Below are positions 1-6,552 of a stretch of 6,792 bases of DNA, in pieces. The translations under genes and the position numbers were made by a program. The stretch's first letter is position 1; each line of letters begins with the position of its first letter. Source of the stretch: Paramuribaculum sp. (GTDB lineage: Bacteria > Bacteroidota > Bacteroidia > Bacteroidales > Muribaculaceae); assembly GCA_029058455.1 (NCBI GenBank), contig JAIDXU010000168.1, positions 1 to 6,792 on the forward strand, in the 5' to 3' direction. The notes beneath the pieces are model-generated. The model did not search any database. It was given only the letters and a program-made list of their open reading frames with translations, and was not told the origin of the DNA.

Positions 1-646
1 GGGTAAAGACACATGGCGAACCGGTTGGAATCTCAAGATTCACAACTTCGTCGGCTGTGAGATGAAGCAACATCTTTTCAAGACCGCGCAATGAGTTGCC
101 ATGAGCGGCCACAAGCACCGTGTCGTGGAGATTGAGGGCGGGAGCAATCAGCTCGCTCCAACAGGCCTCGACCCTCGTGATAGTGTCGCGGAGCGATTCA
201 GCCAAAGGGAGCGAATCGGCGGGCAGATCGGCATAAACGGGATCATTGACCGGAGCGCGCGGATCGTCGGGAGTGAGAAGCGGCGGCAATACATCAAAGC
301 TGCGGCGCCATGTATGCACCTGCTCCTCGCCATATTTCTTGGCAGTCTCGGCCTTGTTGAGACCTTGAAGCGCGCCATAATGACGCTCGTTGAGATGCCA
401 GTCTTTAACCACCGGCACCCAGTCTCTTTCCATAGCCTCGGCCGCGATCTGAAGCGTGTGGATGGCTCGCCTGAGACGCGAAGTGAAATAATATTGAGGT
501 TTAAGACCTGCTTCCTTGATTTTCAGGCCCGCAAGACGGGCTTCCTCCCTGCCCTGAGGCGACAGAGGCACATCGGTCCATCCTGTAAAACGGTTTTCAA
601 GATTCCACTGGCTTTGACCATGACGAAGCAGTATAAGAGTTTTCAT
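1..646 (-). CDS. gpmA: 2,3-bisphosphoglycerate-dependent phosphoglycerate mutase, 3' end outside window
   Basis: Cytoplasmic glycolytic enzyme that interconverts 3-phosphoglycerate and 2-phosphoglycerate through a phosphohistidine intermediate. The 215 visible residues start MKTLILLRHGQSQWN. They show the RHG motif with the phosphorylated His at residue 9, the GWTDVPLS substrate loop (22-29), the SRLRRAIHT segment (56-64) with its phosphate-binding arginine, the acid/base Glu87 in NERHYG, and the second catalytic His182 in AAHGNSLR. The family is usually about 250 residues, so roughly 30 C-terminal residues lie beyond base 1. The ATG at 646 is chosen because it puts the RHG motif at the normal distance from the N terminus; an ATG five bases upstream is out of frame. 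No Shine-Dalgarno is present, as usual in Bacteroidota. A strong terminator lies between it and the upstream hexosaminidase gene, so it is probably transcribed on its own. The assignment to the cofactor-dependent family is very secure. Confidence 0.97.
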   Translation of the reverse strand, partial: MKTLILLRHGQSQWNLENRFTGWTDVPLSPQGREEARLAGLKIKEAGLKPQYYFTSRLRRAIHTLQIAAEAMERDWVPVVKDWHLNERHYGALQGLNKAETAKKYGEEQVHTWRRSFDVLPPLLTPDDPRAPVNDPVYADLPADSLPLAESLRDTITRVEACWSELIAPALNLHDTVLVAAHGNSLRGLEKMLLHLTADEVVNLEIPTGSPCVFT

Positions 647-677
647 ATCATTACGGGGTAAAAAGAATCATTTATTA

Positions 678-685
678 CATAGTTA
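678..685 (-). promoter_or_regulatory. Possible -7 promoter element for gpmA
   Basis: On the minus strand the bases read TAACTATG, one mismatch from the Bacteroidota -7 consensus TAnnTTTG. The site sits about 32 bases upstream of the gpmA ATG, which would give an AU-rich leader of roughly 25 bases. A TTTA lies 16 bases further up, which is closer than the usual 19-21 base spacing to a -33 TTTG. A promoter is expected here because the preceding gene ends in a strong terminator, but this exact placement is tentative. Confidence 0.35.
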
Positions 686-734
686 ACATTCCACGCCCCC
701 CTAAAGTTTGATTGCCGGCTCTGAAATCTGTCGC

Positions 735-778
735 AAAAAAATCACCGGCTCCGTCGCTTTTGCCGACGAAACCGGTGA
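735..778 (-). terminator. Rho-independent terminator of the GH20 gene
   Basis: Read on the minus strand, a stem begins with TCACCGG (778-772) and closes with CCGGTGA (748-742). Between them UUU pairs with GAG through two G-U wobbles and one A-U, CGUC pairs with GACG, and GC pairs with GC around an AAAA tetraloop. This makes about 16 base pairs with one bulged G. Seven T residues (741-735) follow directly. It starts 24 bases after the hexosaminidase stop codon. There is no comparable U run on the plus strand, so it acts in one direction only. It separates this gene from gpmA. Confidence 0.92.
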
Positions 779-801
779 ATTACGGTATTCTTAATCAGAT
801 A

Positions 802-2775
802 TTACTTAGCGGGAGCTTCCTTATAGTTGCGCACCTTGAGATTGGAGATGCGGCTGTTAAACTTACCTGCTTTGGCGAGGGGGAACACGAGAGTTCTCAC
901 CTGAGCCATCTTGCGGTCGCTGTTACCGAATCTCATCCAGCGGCGCGACATGTTATCGACAAGCTTGCCGTTGACATAGAGCTGAGTGCCCTGATTGTCG
1001 CCGGTAATGGTGACATGGTTTTTCTCACCCTTGCGCACATCGTGACGGAAGTTGTTGAGGTGACCTTCGCGGCTGAAAGCCATTGTCTCGCCAATGGGAT
1101 CGGAGAGCCAGAAAGTGGCGGCGGGGCTTTCAAAGAGCACTGTGCCGGGAGCCTCGTCGGCGCCTTCGATATCGAAATCAACGGTATAGTCATAGCCGAT
1201 TTCCTCGATGGGAAGTTCCATGCCGGGAGTAACGGTTGCCAACTCGAGCACCACGCCGGGCTCATTGCCCTGACGGCCGAGATAGTTCACGCCGGGAGCT
1301 TCGCTGAGATTGCTGCTCTTGCGGGCAAAATCTTCATATGCCACGGTCACATCCTTGCCGTCCCAGGTCTTGGCAGCCATAGTGGGGAGAGCGTGCATAA
1401 TGCGGTGGTGCACATCCTTAACGGTGATACCGTTGTTGGGATGGTCGTTCCACACGGCAAACATACCGCCTTTGAGCTGGGGATTGTCGTCGCCCACATT
1501 CTTGTTACCTATCTGAGCCGGAGTCCAGTTGTTGTAGAGCATCTCGGTGTTAAGATAGTCATAGTAGTAGCCGGCGGCGGGCACGATATATACATATCCG
1601 TCGGGAATCGAAACTACGTCATAACCGAGGTTGAGCATATCTTCAGGATTGGCATAGCCGTTGCTCCAAAGATACATCAGCACACCGTCGGTCTCGACGG
1701 GAGTCTGACCCTTGGCATGTGTGAGCGAACCCCAGATAAGAGGAGTTTTGCCAAACTGCTTGGTATATTTGATATATCGGTCGGTAAATGCGCGGAATTT
1801 CTCCATGGTTATCGAGTCACCCTGATACTCATCGGTACCGATATGGAAACGCTTGCTCACAAACACCGGATCGGGACCCTCGAGATATTCCTTGAGAAGA
1901 TTGTCGAGGAACTCGTATGTTTCGGGAGCGTCGAGATTGAGGTGATCGCCACCGTTCACTCCGTCGGTCGACATGATTTCGGGCATGTAGCGGGTAAACG
2001 CAAGGGTATGAGCCGGGAAGTCGATTTCGGGAACGATCTCCACACCTTTCGACAGCGCATATTTCTGGAAATCGCGGAACTCATTTTTGGTATATGAACC
2101 GTCGCGGGCGGCAAGGCCGGGATATGTGTCGCTCTCCAGGCGGAAAGCGGCCTGAGTCTTATCCCAGTCATCGTCATAGTAATATTTGAAGCCGTTGTCA
2201 TTGAGATGAACATGAAGCACATTCATCTTATAATAGGCCATCACGTCAACGAGCTTGTAGAGATAATCGAGGGGAATATACTTGCGGCCGGCATCGATCA
2301 TAAAGCCGCGGAAACCATATTGGGGAAAGTCGGTGATTTTGCCCTTGGGAAGTTCGGGCGAGGTTTCACAAAGCTGAAGAAGAGTCTTTGAGGCCCAGCG
2401 CAAACCTTCGGTGGTCGGAGCTGTCACGGCAACACGGTTGTCGATGTCGATTGAATAACCCTCGGTGCCGAGCTTCTTATCGGCTTTGAGCGCGAGCGAC
2501 ACATCACCTTTTGAAGCTTTGCCTTTCACTACCTGCAGTTCAACGCCTGTGATAGCCTTATAGTCTTTGGCCAGCTCATTGGCTATTTCAGCCACAGCGT
2601 CTGATGTATAGGTGATGCGCGAAGCTGAGTTAAGGGTTAGTGAACCGTCAAGGCCTTTCCACTGGCGCACTTCGGGCACAGTGAAAGGTTTTTCGGGCGC
2701 AGCCATCGCAGCGACCGGGCAACTGAGCAGCAAGGCCGAGGCCAATGCTCCCTTCAAGAGATGCTTAAATGTCAT
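802..2775 (-). CDS. Secreted family 20 glycoside hydrolase (beta-N-acetylhexosaminidase type) with C-terminal ConA/LamG-like domain
   Basis: Exported enzyme of 657 residues, predicted to release terminal beta-linked N-acetylhexosamine (GlcNAc or GalNAc) from glycans; the natural substrate cannot be told from sequence. Residues 1-25 form a signal peptide (K4, K8, hydrophobic core 10-18, AMA-A cleavage near 25); an LLSC at 16-19 leaves a lipoprotein possible. Residues 31-150 fit the small alpha/beta domain that precedes GH20 barrels. The barrel runs from about 153: FRGFMIDAGR (155-164, sugar-binding Arg156), NVLHVHLNDN (185-194), VPEIDFPAH (248-256), the catalytic pair Asp315-Glu316 in HIGTDEY, YLWSNG (368-373) and AVWND (440-444). 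Catalysis in this family is substrate-assisted, with Asp orienting the acetamido group and Glu as acid/base. Residues about 527-650 resemble a concanavalin-like beta-sandwich, including LYVNGKLVDN (599-608). The gene has its own promoter and terminator, so it is a single-gene unit. The substrate could be mucin or host N-glycan, dietary glycan, or peptidoglycan fragments. Confidence 0.93.
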   Translation of the reverse strand: MTFKHLLKGALASALLLSCPVAAMAAPEKPFTVPEVRQWKGLDGSLTLNSASRITYTSDAVAEIANELAKDYKAITGVELQVVKGKASKGDVSLALKADKKLGTEGYSIDIDNRVAVTAPTTEGLRWASKTLLQLCETSPELPKGKITDFPQYGFRGFMIDAGRKYIPLDYLYKLVDVMAYYKMNVLHVHLNDNGFKYYYDDDWDKTQAAFRLESDTYPGLAARDGSYTKNEFRDFQKYALSKGVEIVPEIDFPAHTLAFTRYMPEIMSTDGVNGGDHLNLDAPETYEFLDNLLKEYLEGPDPVFVSKRFHIGTDEYQGDSITMEKFRAFTDRYIKYTKQFGKTPLIWGSLTHAKGQTPVETDGVLMYLWSNGYANPEDMLNLGYDVVSIPDGYVYIVPAAGYYYDYLNTEMLYNNWTPAQIGNKNVGDDNPQLKGGMFAVWNDHPNNGITVKDVHHRIMHALPTMAAKTWDGKDVTVAYEDFARKSSNLSEAPGVNYLGRQGNEPGVVLELATVTPGMELPIEEIGYDYTVDFDIEGADEAPGTVLFESPAATFWLSDPIGETMAFSREGHLNNFRHDVRKGEKNHVTITGDNQGTQLYVNGKLVDNMSRRWMRFGNSDRKMAQVRTLVFPLAKAGKFNSRISNLKVRNYKEAPAK

Positions 2776-2815
2776 GGTATTAATGATTGATTTAGGAATT
2801 TCGGTTATTTCATTC

Positions 2816-2833
2816 CTCCCCCCTGAGGGGGAG
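2816..2833. repeat. Perfect C-rich/G-rich palindrome in the GH20 leader
   Basis: The 7-base arm CTCCCCC (2816-2822) is exactly complementary to GGGGGAG (2827-2833), with a four-base loop between them. It lies about 40 bases upstream of the GH20 start codon and downstream of the -7 element, so it would be in the transcribed leader. No T run follows on either strand, so it does not look like an intrinsic terminator. It may be a stabilising or regulatory 5' hairpin, or a copy of a dispersed intergenic palindrome; the sequence here cannot decide. Confidence 0.7.
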
Positions 2834-2852
2834 AAAATGAGGATTTCAAATG

Positions 2853-2860
2853 CAAAGATA
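2853..2860 (-). promoter_or_regulatory. Bacteroidota -7 promoter element for the GH20 gene
   Basis: The minus strand reads TATCTTTG followed by CA, an exact match to the TAnnTTTG consensus recognised by the primary sigma factor of Bacteroidota. Transcription would start near 2846, giving a leader of about 70 bases before the GH20 ATG. No TTTG is found 19-21 bases upstream, where CCGG occurs instead, so the -33 half is weak. The position in a 138-base gap between two codirectional genes supports the call. Confidence 0.78.
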
Positions 2861-2877
2861 ACGATTAGTTTTGATTA

Positions 2878-2910
2878 TCCGGTCGGCATGACGCTATTTT
2901 GAGGACCGAA
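2878..2910 (-). other. Weak hairpin just after the ftsZ stop codon
   Basis: On the minus strand TTCGGTC (2910-2904) can pair with GACCGGA (2884-2878), seven pairs including one G-U, across a 19-base loop. It begins four bases after the ftsZ stop codon. No T run follows, so it is not a standard intrinsic terminator. Its downstream arm occupies the place where the -33 element of the GH20 promoter would lie. It may simply be chance pairing, or it may protect the 3' end of the ftsZ message. Confidence 0.3.
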
Positions 2911-2913
2911 AGA

Positions 2914-4278
2914 TCAGAAAGAAATCTGATTGCCCGGTTTCACAGCTTCCGCAACAGGAGTCTGAGGAGTCTCCGGCTCAGCGGTCAGGGCGCGCACTTC
3001 AGCCTCCTTACGGGTGCGGGTATAGGTAGGAGTGCGTTCGAGCTGCTCGAGCACCATATCGTTATCCATCTGCGACGGCTCGAGAATAATATAATTATAT
3101 TTGTCGCCGTAGAGATCGGTTACACGGTCGGGATTTCCGGTAGCGCCGGTAGCCGCTGTCGAAGTCTTGGCCGCCTGTTTAGAGCGATCGCCTTCAAACA
3201 CAATCTTACCGCCCGACTTTTTGTCGGCGGCGGGGAGCGATGACTGACGGTTACCCATGTGTATAATCTCATCCTCCTCTTCACGGATAGTCACATCAAA
3301 TCCGGCCGCGAGGATAGTGATTCTCACCTTCTCGCCGAGCGAGTCATCGAAGCACACACCCCATATCACATCGACATCGGGATTGATTCTCGACACGAAG
3401 TCGGTTATCTCCTGAGCCTCGCTCATCTTGAATGCCTGCTCAGCCTTTGTAGAATAATAGATATTGAAAAGAAGGCGTTTTGAGGTCTCTATATCGCGGT
3501 TTTTGAGCAGCGGAGAGTTGAGAGCGTCTTCGATAGCTTTGGTGACACGGTTCTCACCTTCGCCGAAACCTGAGGATATGATGGCGGCGCCGCCGTTGCG
3601 CAGTGTGGTGTCGACGTCGTGGAAGTCGAGGTTCATATAGCCGTCGGAGGTGATAATCTCCGAAATCGAGCTTGCAGCCACGGCGAGAGTATCATCGGCC
3701 TTGCCGAACGCGTTGAGGAAATCGAGGTCGCCGTAGATCTCGGTGAGACGCTCGTTGTTGATCACCAACAGGGCATCGACATGCTCGGCCATGCGGTCAA
3801 CACCGTCAAGAGCCTTGAGAATCTTCTTGTCGCCTTCAAATCTGAACGGTATGGTTACGATTCCCACCGTGAGGATATTTTTTGCCTTGGCCTCACGCGC
3901 CACGATAGGAGCGGCACCGGTGCCGGTACCGCCGCCCATGCCGGCGGTGATAAATACCATGCAGGTATCGTCGTCGAAGATAGCGCGGATTTTCTCGATA
4001 TCATTCTCGGCGGCCTCGCGTGCTTTCTCGGGCTTGTTGCCGGCGCCGAGGCCGGTGCCGATCATTGTTTTGTCAGGCACGGGAGAATTGAGAAGAGCCT
4101 GCTTGTCGGTGTTGAGCACCACAAACGATACATCCTTGATGTTCTGACGATACATGTGAGCCACGGCGTTATTGCCGCCGCCTCCCACGCCTATAACCTT
4201 GATGATGTTTTTATTTTTGGTGATTTCTTCGTTGACTTTAAATGAATCGGCCAGCGAATCTATATTGAGAGGTTCCAT
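2914..4278 (-). CDS. ftsZ: Cell division protein FtsZ
   Basis: Tubulin-like GTPase of 454 residues that polymerises into the cytokinetic ring at midcell and recruits the divisome. Visible motifs are the nucleotide-binding GVGGGGNNAV (30-39), NTDKQAL (56-62), the tubulin signature GMGGGTGTGAAP (113-124) and the T7 catalytic loop with N216, D218 and D221, which completes the GTPase site of the next subunit. The second globular domain ends near 333. A linker of about 70 residues follows, then a conserved-looking helix and a CTP-like segment RTPTYTRTRK (415-424). A further 30-residue Pro/Glu/Ala tail ends in NQISF. The length is at the upper end for FtsZ because of this tail. The ATG at 4278 gives the expected N terminus. 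The gene follows ftsA after 47 bases with no good promoter motif in the gap, so it is probably cotranscribed with ftsA and ftsQ. Identification is certain. Confidence 0.99.
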   Translation of the reverse strand: MEPLNIDSLADSFKVNEEITKNKNIIKVIGVGGGGNNAVAHMYRQNIKDVSFVVLNTDKQALLNSPVPDKTMIGTGLGAGNKPEKAREAAENDIEKIRAIFDDDTCMVFITAGMGGGTGTGAAPIVAREAKAKNILTVGIVTIPFRFEGDKKILKALDGVDRMAEHVDALLVINNERLTEIYGDLDFLNAFGKADDTLAVAASSISEIITSDGYMNLDFHDVDTTLRNGGAAIISSGFGEGENRVTKAIEDALNSPLLKNRDIETSKRLLFNIYYSTKAEQAFKMSEAQEITDFVSRINPDVDVIWGVCFDDSLGEKVRITILAAGFDVTIREEEDEIIHMGNRQSSLPAADKKSGGKIVFEGDRSKQAAKTSTAATGATGNPDRVTDLYGDKYNYIILEPSQMDNDMVLEQLERTPTYTRTRKEAEVRALTAEPETPQTPVAEAVKPGNQISF

Positions 4279-4325
4279 TGTTTTCTAAAAGATGTGGAGG
4301 TTGTTGGATAGTAGGGGGAAATAAA

Positions 4326-5678
4326 TCACATGTCGTCTTCAAAGTCATCATCGGGATCTTTGTCGTCGAGTCCCGACATGATGCTTACAATCTTGCTGGT
4401 GAATCGCTTGAAATAGCCTCCGCGTCCCTCTTTTTTGGGTGTATCATCTGTGTCGGGCACATCTTCGGAGTTGACCTCATCCTGAACGGTATCGTCGGGT
4501 ATAGTCTCGAGCTTCGGTTCTTCCTTGACGGGAATAGCCGAAAGACACTCGGCAGGATCGTTGGCGGCGATAGTGCTTAGGAGAGCGATGATGTCAAACA
4601 TCTCGTCGACGGGAATACGGCTGTCGGCAATGCGCACAGTGCCGGGAGTGCCTGACGCCAGACGCACCCTCATCTTGGTGAGCGCCTCCATACGATCGCT
4701 GAATCCACCCAGACGGGCACCGCCGCCGGCCAGTATTATGCCGGCAGGAAGCTCCTGAGGAGTCAGGTCGGCATACTTGAGCTGTGCGTTGATGTTGAGT
4801 ATAATCTCCGAGGCACGGGCACTCACATATTTATTGATATTCGAGAAATCCATGCCGTTGATCATGTTTTTTTCACCGGTCTGAGGACGGGCATTGCCTC
4901 CGGTCTGCTTGATACCCTCGGCCTGCTCCTCAAGATAGTTGAGACTCATTATGTCGCGGGTAATGTTGCGCGAGCCGATGGGAATTGTGTTGAGATATTG
5001 CAGATTGCCCTGACGGTAGATAGCCACCGTAGTGGTTTCGGCTCCGCAGTCGACAAACATGCAGCCAAGCTTCTTTTCGTTGGCGCTCACGGCATAGTCG
5101 GCCTCGGCCACGGCTCTCACATAATAACCGTTGACTGTAAGGCTCAGCTTCTCGACAAGCACCCTTTCGAGATTGCGGCGCATCTTGTCGCTGCAAAGAA
5201 TGAGGTTGAAACATGCCGACACATCGCGACCGAATTCGCCCACAGGATGCTCCACATTCACACGGTCGATAGTAAACGAGCGGGGCTCGGCGCTCACCAC
5301 ATCCACACCCGAGGGGGCAAGCGAAAGAGCCTCAAGCTTGAGTTCGTCGAGCAGGCGGCGGGTAATTTCCATTTCGTCGGGAAGCAGACGGTCAACGTTG
5401 CTCACGGCCGAATGAACCGACCGGCCACCTATCGAGACATAGACTGACTCGATGGCCCGGGGAGCTACATTGGCGTCGAGTGTCGAAAGAATCGAATCGA
5501 CAGCTATGGCAACTTTCTCTACATTGCGGATCACGCCGTAGCGCACTCCGTCGATCAGCGGCTTTTCTTCTATGGCAAGCACCGTGAGAGTGCCCTGTGA
5601 ATCAACAGAGCCGATGGCGCCTCTTATCTTGGAACTACCAATTTCAATGGCAGCGATATGTTTGACTTCTTGTTGCAT
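4326..5678 (-). CDS. ftsA: Cell division protein FtsA
   Basis: Actin-like ATPase of 450 residues that anchors FtsZ filaments to the inner face of the cytoplasmic membrane and links the ring to the divisome. Motifs include the phosphate-1 segment AAIEIGSSKIRGAIG (9-23), with Glu12 where many FtsA proteins have Asp. The phosphate-2 segment is FVDCGAETTTVAIY (208-221), and AEGIKQTGGNA (253-263) follows. The adenosine motif is GIILAGGGARLGGF (313-326). Residues of about 85-165 form the FtsA-specific 1C subdomain. The C terminus has an acidic linker, a basic amphipathic segment GGYFKRFTSKIVSIMSGL (420-437) fitting the membrane-targeting helix, and then an acidic tail. The reading frame is open up to 5762, but the start at 5678 (MQQEVKHIAAIEIG) is chosen because it removes 28 residues without FtsA character and avoids overlapping ftsQ. 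It leaves a 25-base gap after ftsQ. Confidence 0.98.
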   Translation of the reverse strand: MQQEVKHIAAIEIGSSKIRGAIGSVDSQGTLTVLAIEEKPLIDGVRYGVIRNVEKVAIAVDSILSTLDANVAPRAIESVYVSIGGRSVHSAVSNVDRLLPDEMEITRRLLDELKLEALSLAPSGVDVVSAEPRSFTIDRVNVEHPVGEFGRDVSACFNLILCSDKMRRNLERVLVEKLSLTVNGYYVRAVAEADYAVSANEKKLGCMFVDCGAETTTVAIYRQGNLQYLNTIPIGSRNITRDIMSLNYLEEQAEGIKQTGGNARPQTGEKNMINGMDFSNINKYVSARASEIILNINAQLKYADLTPQELPAGIILAGGGARLGGFSDRMEALTKMRVRLASGTPGTVRIADSRIPVDEMFDIIALLSTIAANDPAECLSAIPVKEEPKLETIPDDTVQDEVNSEDVPDTDDTPKKEGRGGYFKRFTSKIVSIMSGLDDKDPDDDFEDDM

Positions 5679-5703
5679 GGATATATGAGAGTTTGCAGGT
5701 TTA

Positions 5704-6552
5704 TTATCTGTTTTGTGAAGGAGCTTGTTCGGGAAGATCGGCAAGCATGGTGTTAAGGTCAACCTCCTCCTCGATCTCCTCGATGCGGGGAGGTTCGGGG
5801 AGGCGCTTCACCCTTCGGGTCGCTACAACCTGACCGCCCCATTTCAGGCTCAGAGTGTCGTAGGTCTGCCACCCTTTCACGGGAAACACCTCGCGATACA
5901 TGCGGGTGAGACGATTGAACTTGGAGTCAAGATCGGAAAGGTCACCGAGATTAATCACATGACCTCTTATCACCGGCACTATAATCATGTCGGTAGGTGA
6001 ATCGACCTTTATCATCGAGGTGAATTTTCCCCACACCGGATGACTGTCGAGATAGTCGAGCAGAGGGAGCACCATTTCGGCTGTAAATGTCGAGTCTTTG
6101 AAATCGGCCTGAATTACCGGAACATCGATATGAAAACCGGCCACGGCAGTGATATGCTTACCCTCGCGGTTGATGTAATAGGAATGACGACCCGATTTGT
6201 CAAACACTCTCGCCACCGGCTGCATAGGTATCACCTCGAGCAACACACGCCCGTCGGTGAGTATCATGGCGCGTGAGCTCTCGATACGGTCGATGGTTGA
6301 AAGCACCTGCTCGATCGAATCGGTATTGACCTGAGAAAGCGGCTTGTTTTTGAGATCGGCGGCCAGCGAGCCGAGTTCGCGGGCAAGTTCGCGGGCAGTG
6401 ACAAAACGGTGATCCACGCTGTCGCTAACCACTATCTGCAAGCCTGCGCACCGCCTGTCGTCACCGGTAGCGGCAGTGATAGTGAGCGCACATACTATAT
6501 ATGCTATCATCACCACTACTCCGATAAGCATTATAACTTTTTGCCTGGTCAT
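5704..6552 (-). CDS. ftsQ: Cell division protein FtsQ (DivIB/FtsQ family)
   Basis: Bitopic inner-membrane divisome protein of 282 residues, in other bacteria the partner of FtsB and FtsL. A short cytoplasmic N terminus (MTRQK) precedes one transmembrane helix at about 6-28. A POTRA-like domain follows at about 36-108, containing VNTDSIEQVLSTIDRIESSRA (around 75-95). The FtsQ beta domain continues with VIPMQPVARVFD (107-118) and SYYINREGKHI (124-134). A Pro/Glu-rich tail begins near 251 (LPEPPRIEEIEEE). Family sequence identity is low in general, so the call rests on this architecture together with position between murC and ftsA. The ATG overlaps the murC stop codon in the arrangement ATGA, suggesting translational coupling. 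The gene ends in two tandem TAA stops. An exact in-frame 12-base duplication gives ARELAREL at 53-60. Confidence 0.95.
   Translation of the reverse strand: MTRQKVIMLIGVVVMIAYIVCALTITAATGDDRRCAGLQIVVSDSVDHRFVTARELARELGSLAADLKNKPLSQVNTDSIEQVLSTIDRIESSRAMILTDGRVLLEVIPMQPVARVFDKSGRHSYYINREGKHITAVAGFHIDVPVIQADFKDSTFTAEMVLPLLDYLDSHPVWGKFTSMIKVDSPTDMIIVPVIRGHVINLGDLSDLDSKFNRLTRMYREVFPVKGWQTYDTLSLKWGGQVVATRRVKRLPEPPRIEEIEEEVDLNTMLADLPEQAPSQNR
6374..6397 (-). repeat. Exact 12-base tandem duplication inside ftsQ
   Basis: The plus-strand unit AGTTCGCGGGCA occurs twice back to back (6374-6385 and 6386-6397). Read on the coding strand it is in frame and gives Ala-Arg-Glu-Leu twice, at residues 53-60 of FtsQ, in what should be the first helix of the POTRA domain. 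The two copies are identical, which fits a recent slippage duplication, although a natural helical repeat of this kind can also arise by selection. Confidence 0.8.

Noticed and set aside
101..661. A 186-codon open frame on the plus strand at the left edge
   Set aside because: The opposite strand encodes phosphoglycerate mutase with all its catalytic residues, so this is a shadow frame.
712..2097. A 461-codon open frame on the plus strand opposite the hexosaminidase gene
   Set aside because: It lies almost fully antisense to a gene with clear GH20 motifs, has no recognisable domain, and its start sits in the terminator region. Long antisense frames are expected opposite GC-rich codon usage.
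2879..2891. A 13-base direct repeat, CCGGTCGGCATGA, also present at 6771-6783
   Set aside because: One exact match of this length is close to chance expectation in a window this size. One copy is intergenic and the other is inside murC coding sequence, with no shared flanks.
3619..4245. A 208-codon open frame on the plus strand opposite ftsZ
   Set aside because: It mirrors the conserved FtsZ GTPase domain in antisense, and its peptide has no features of its own.
5679..5762. An N-terminal extension of FtsA of 28 residues starting at 5762
   Set aside because: It would overlap the end of ftsQ, and the peptide (MTLTPCLPIF...) has no FtsA character; the Met at 5678 fits the family N terminus.
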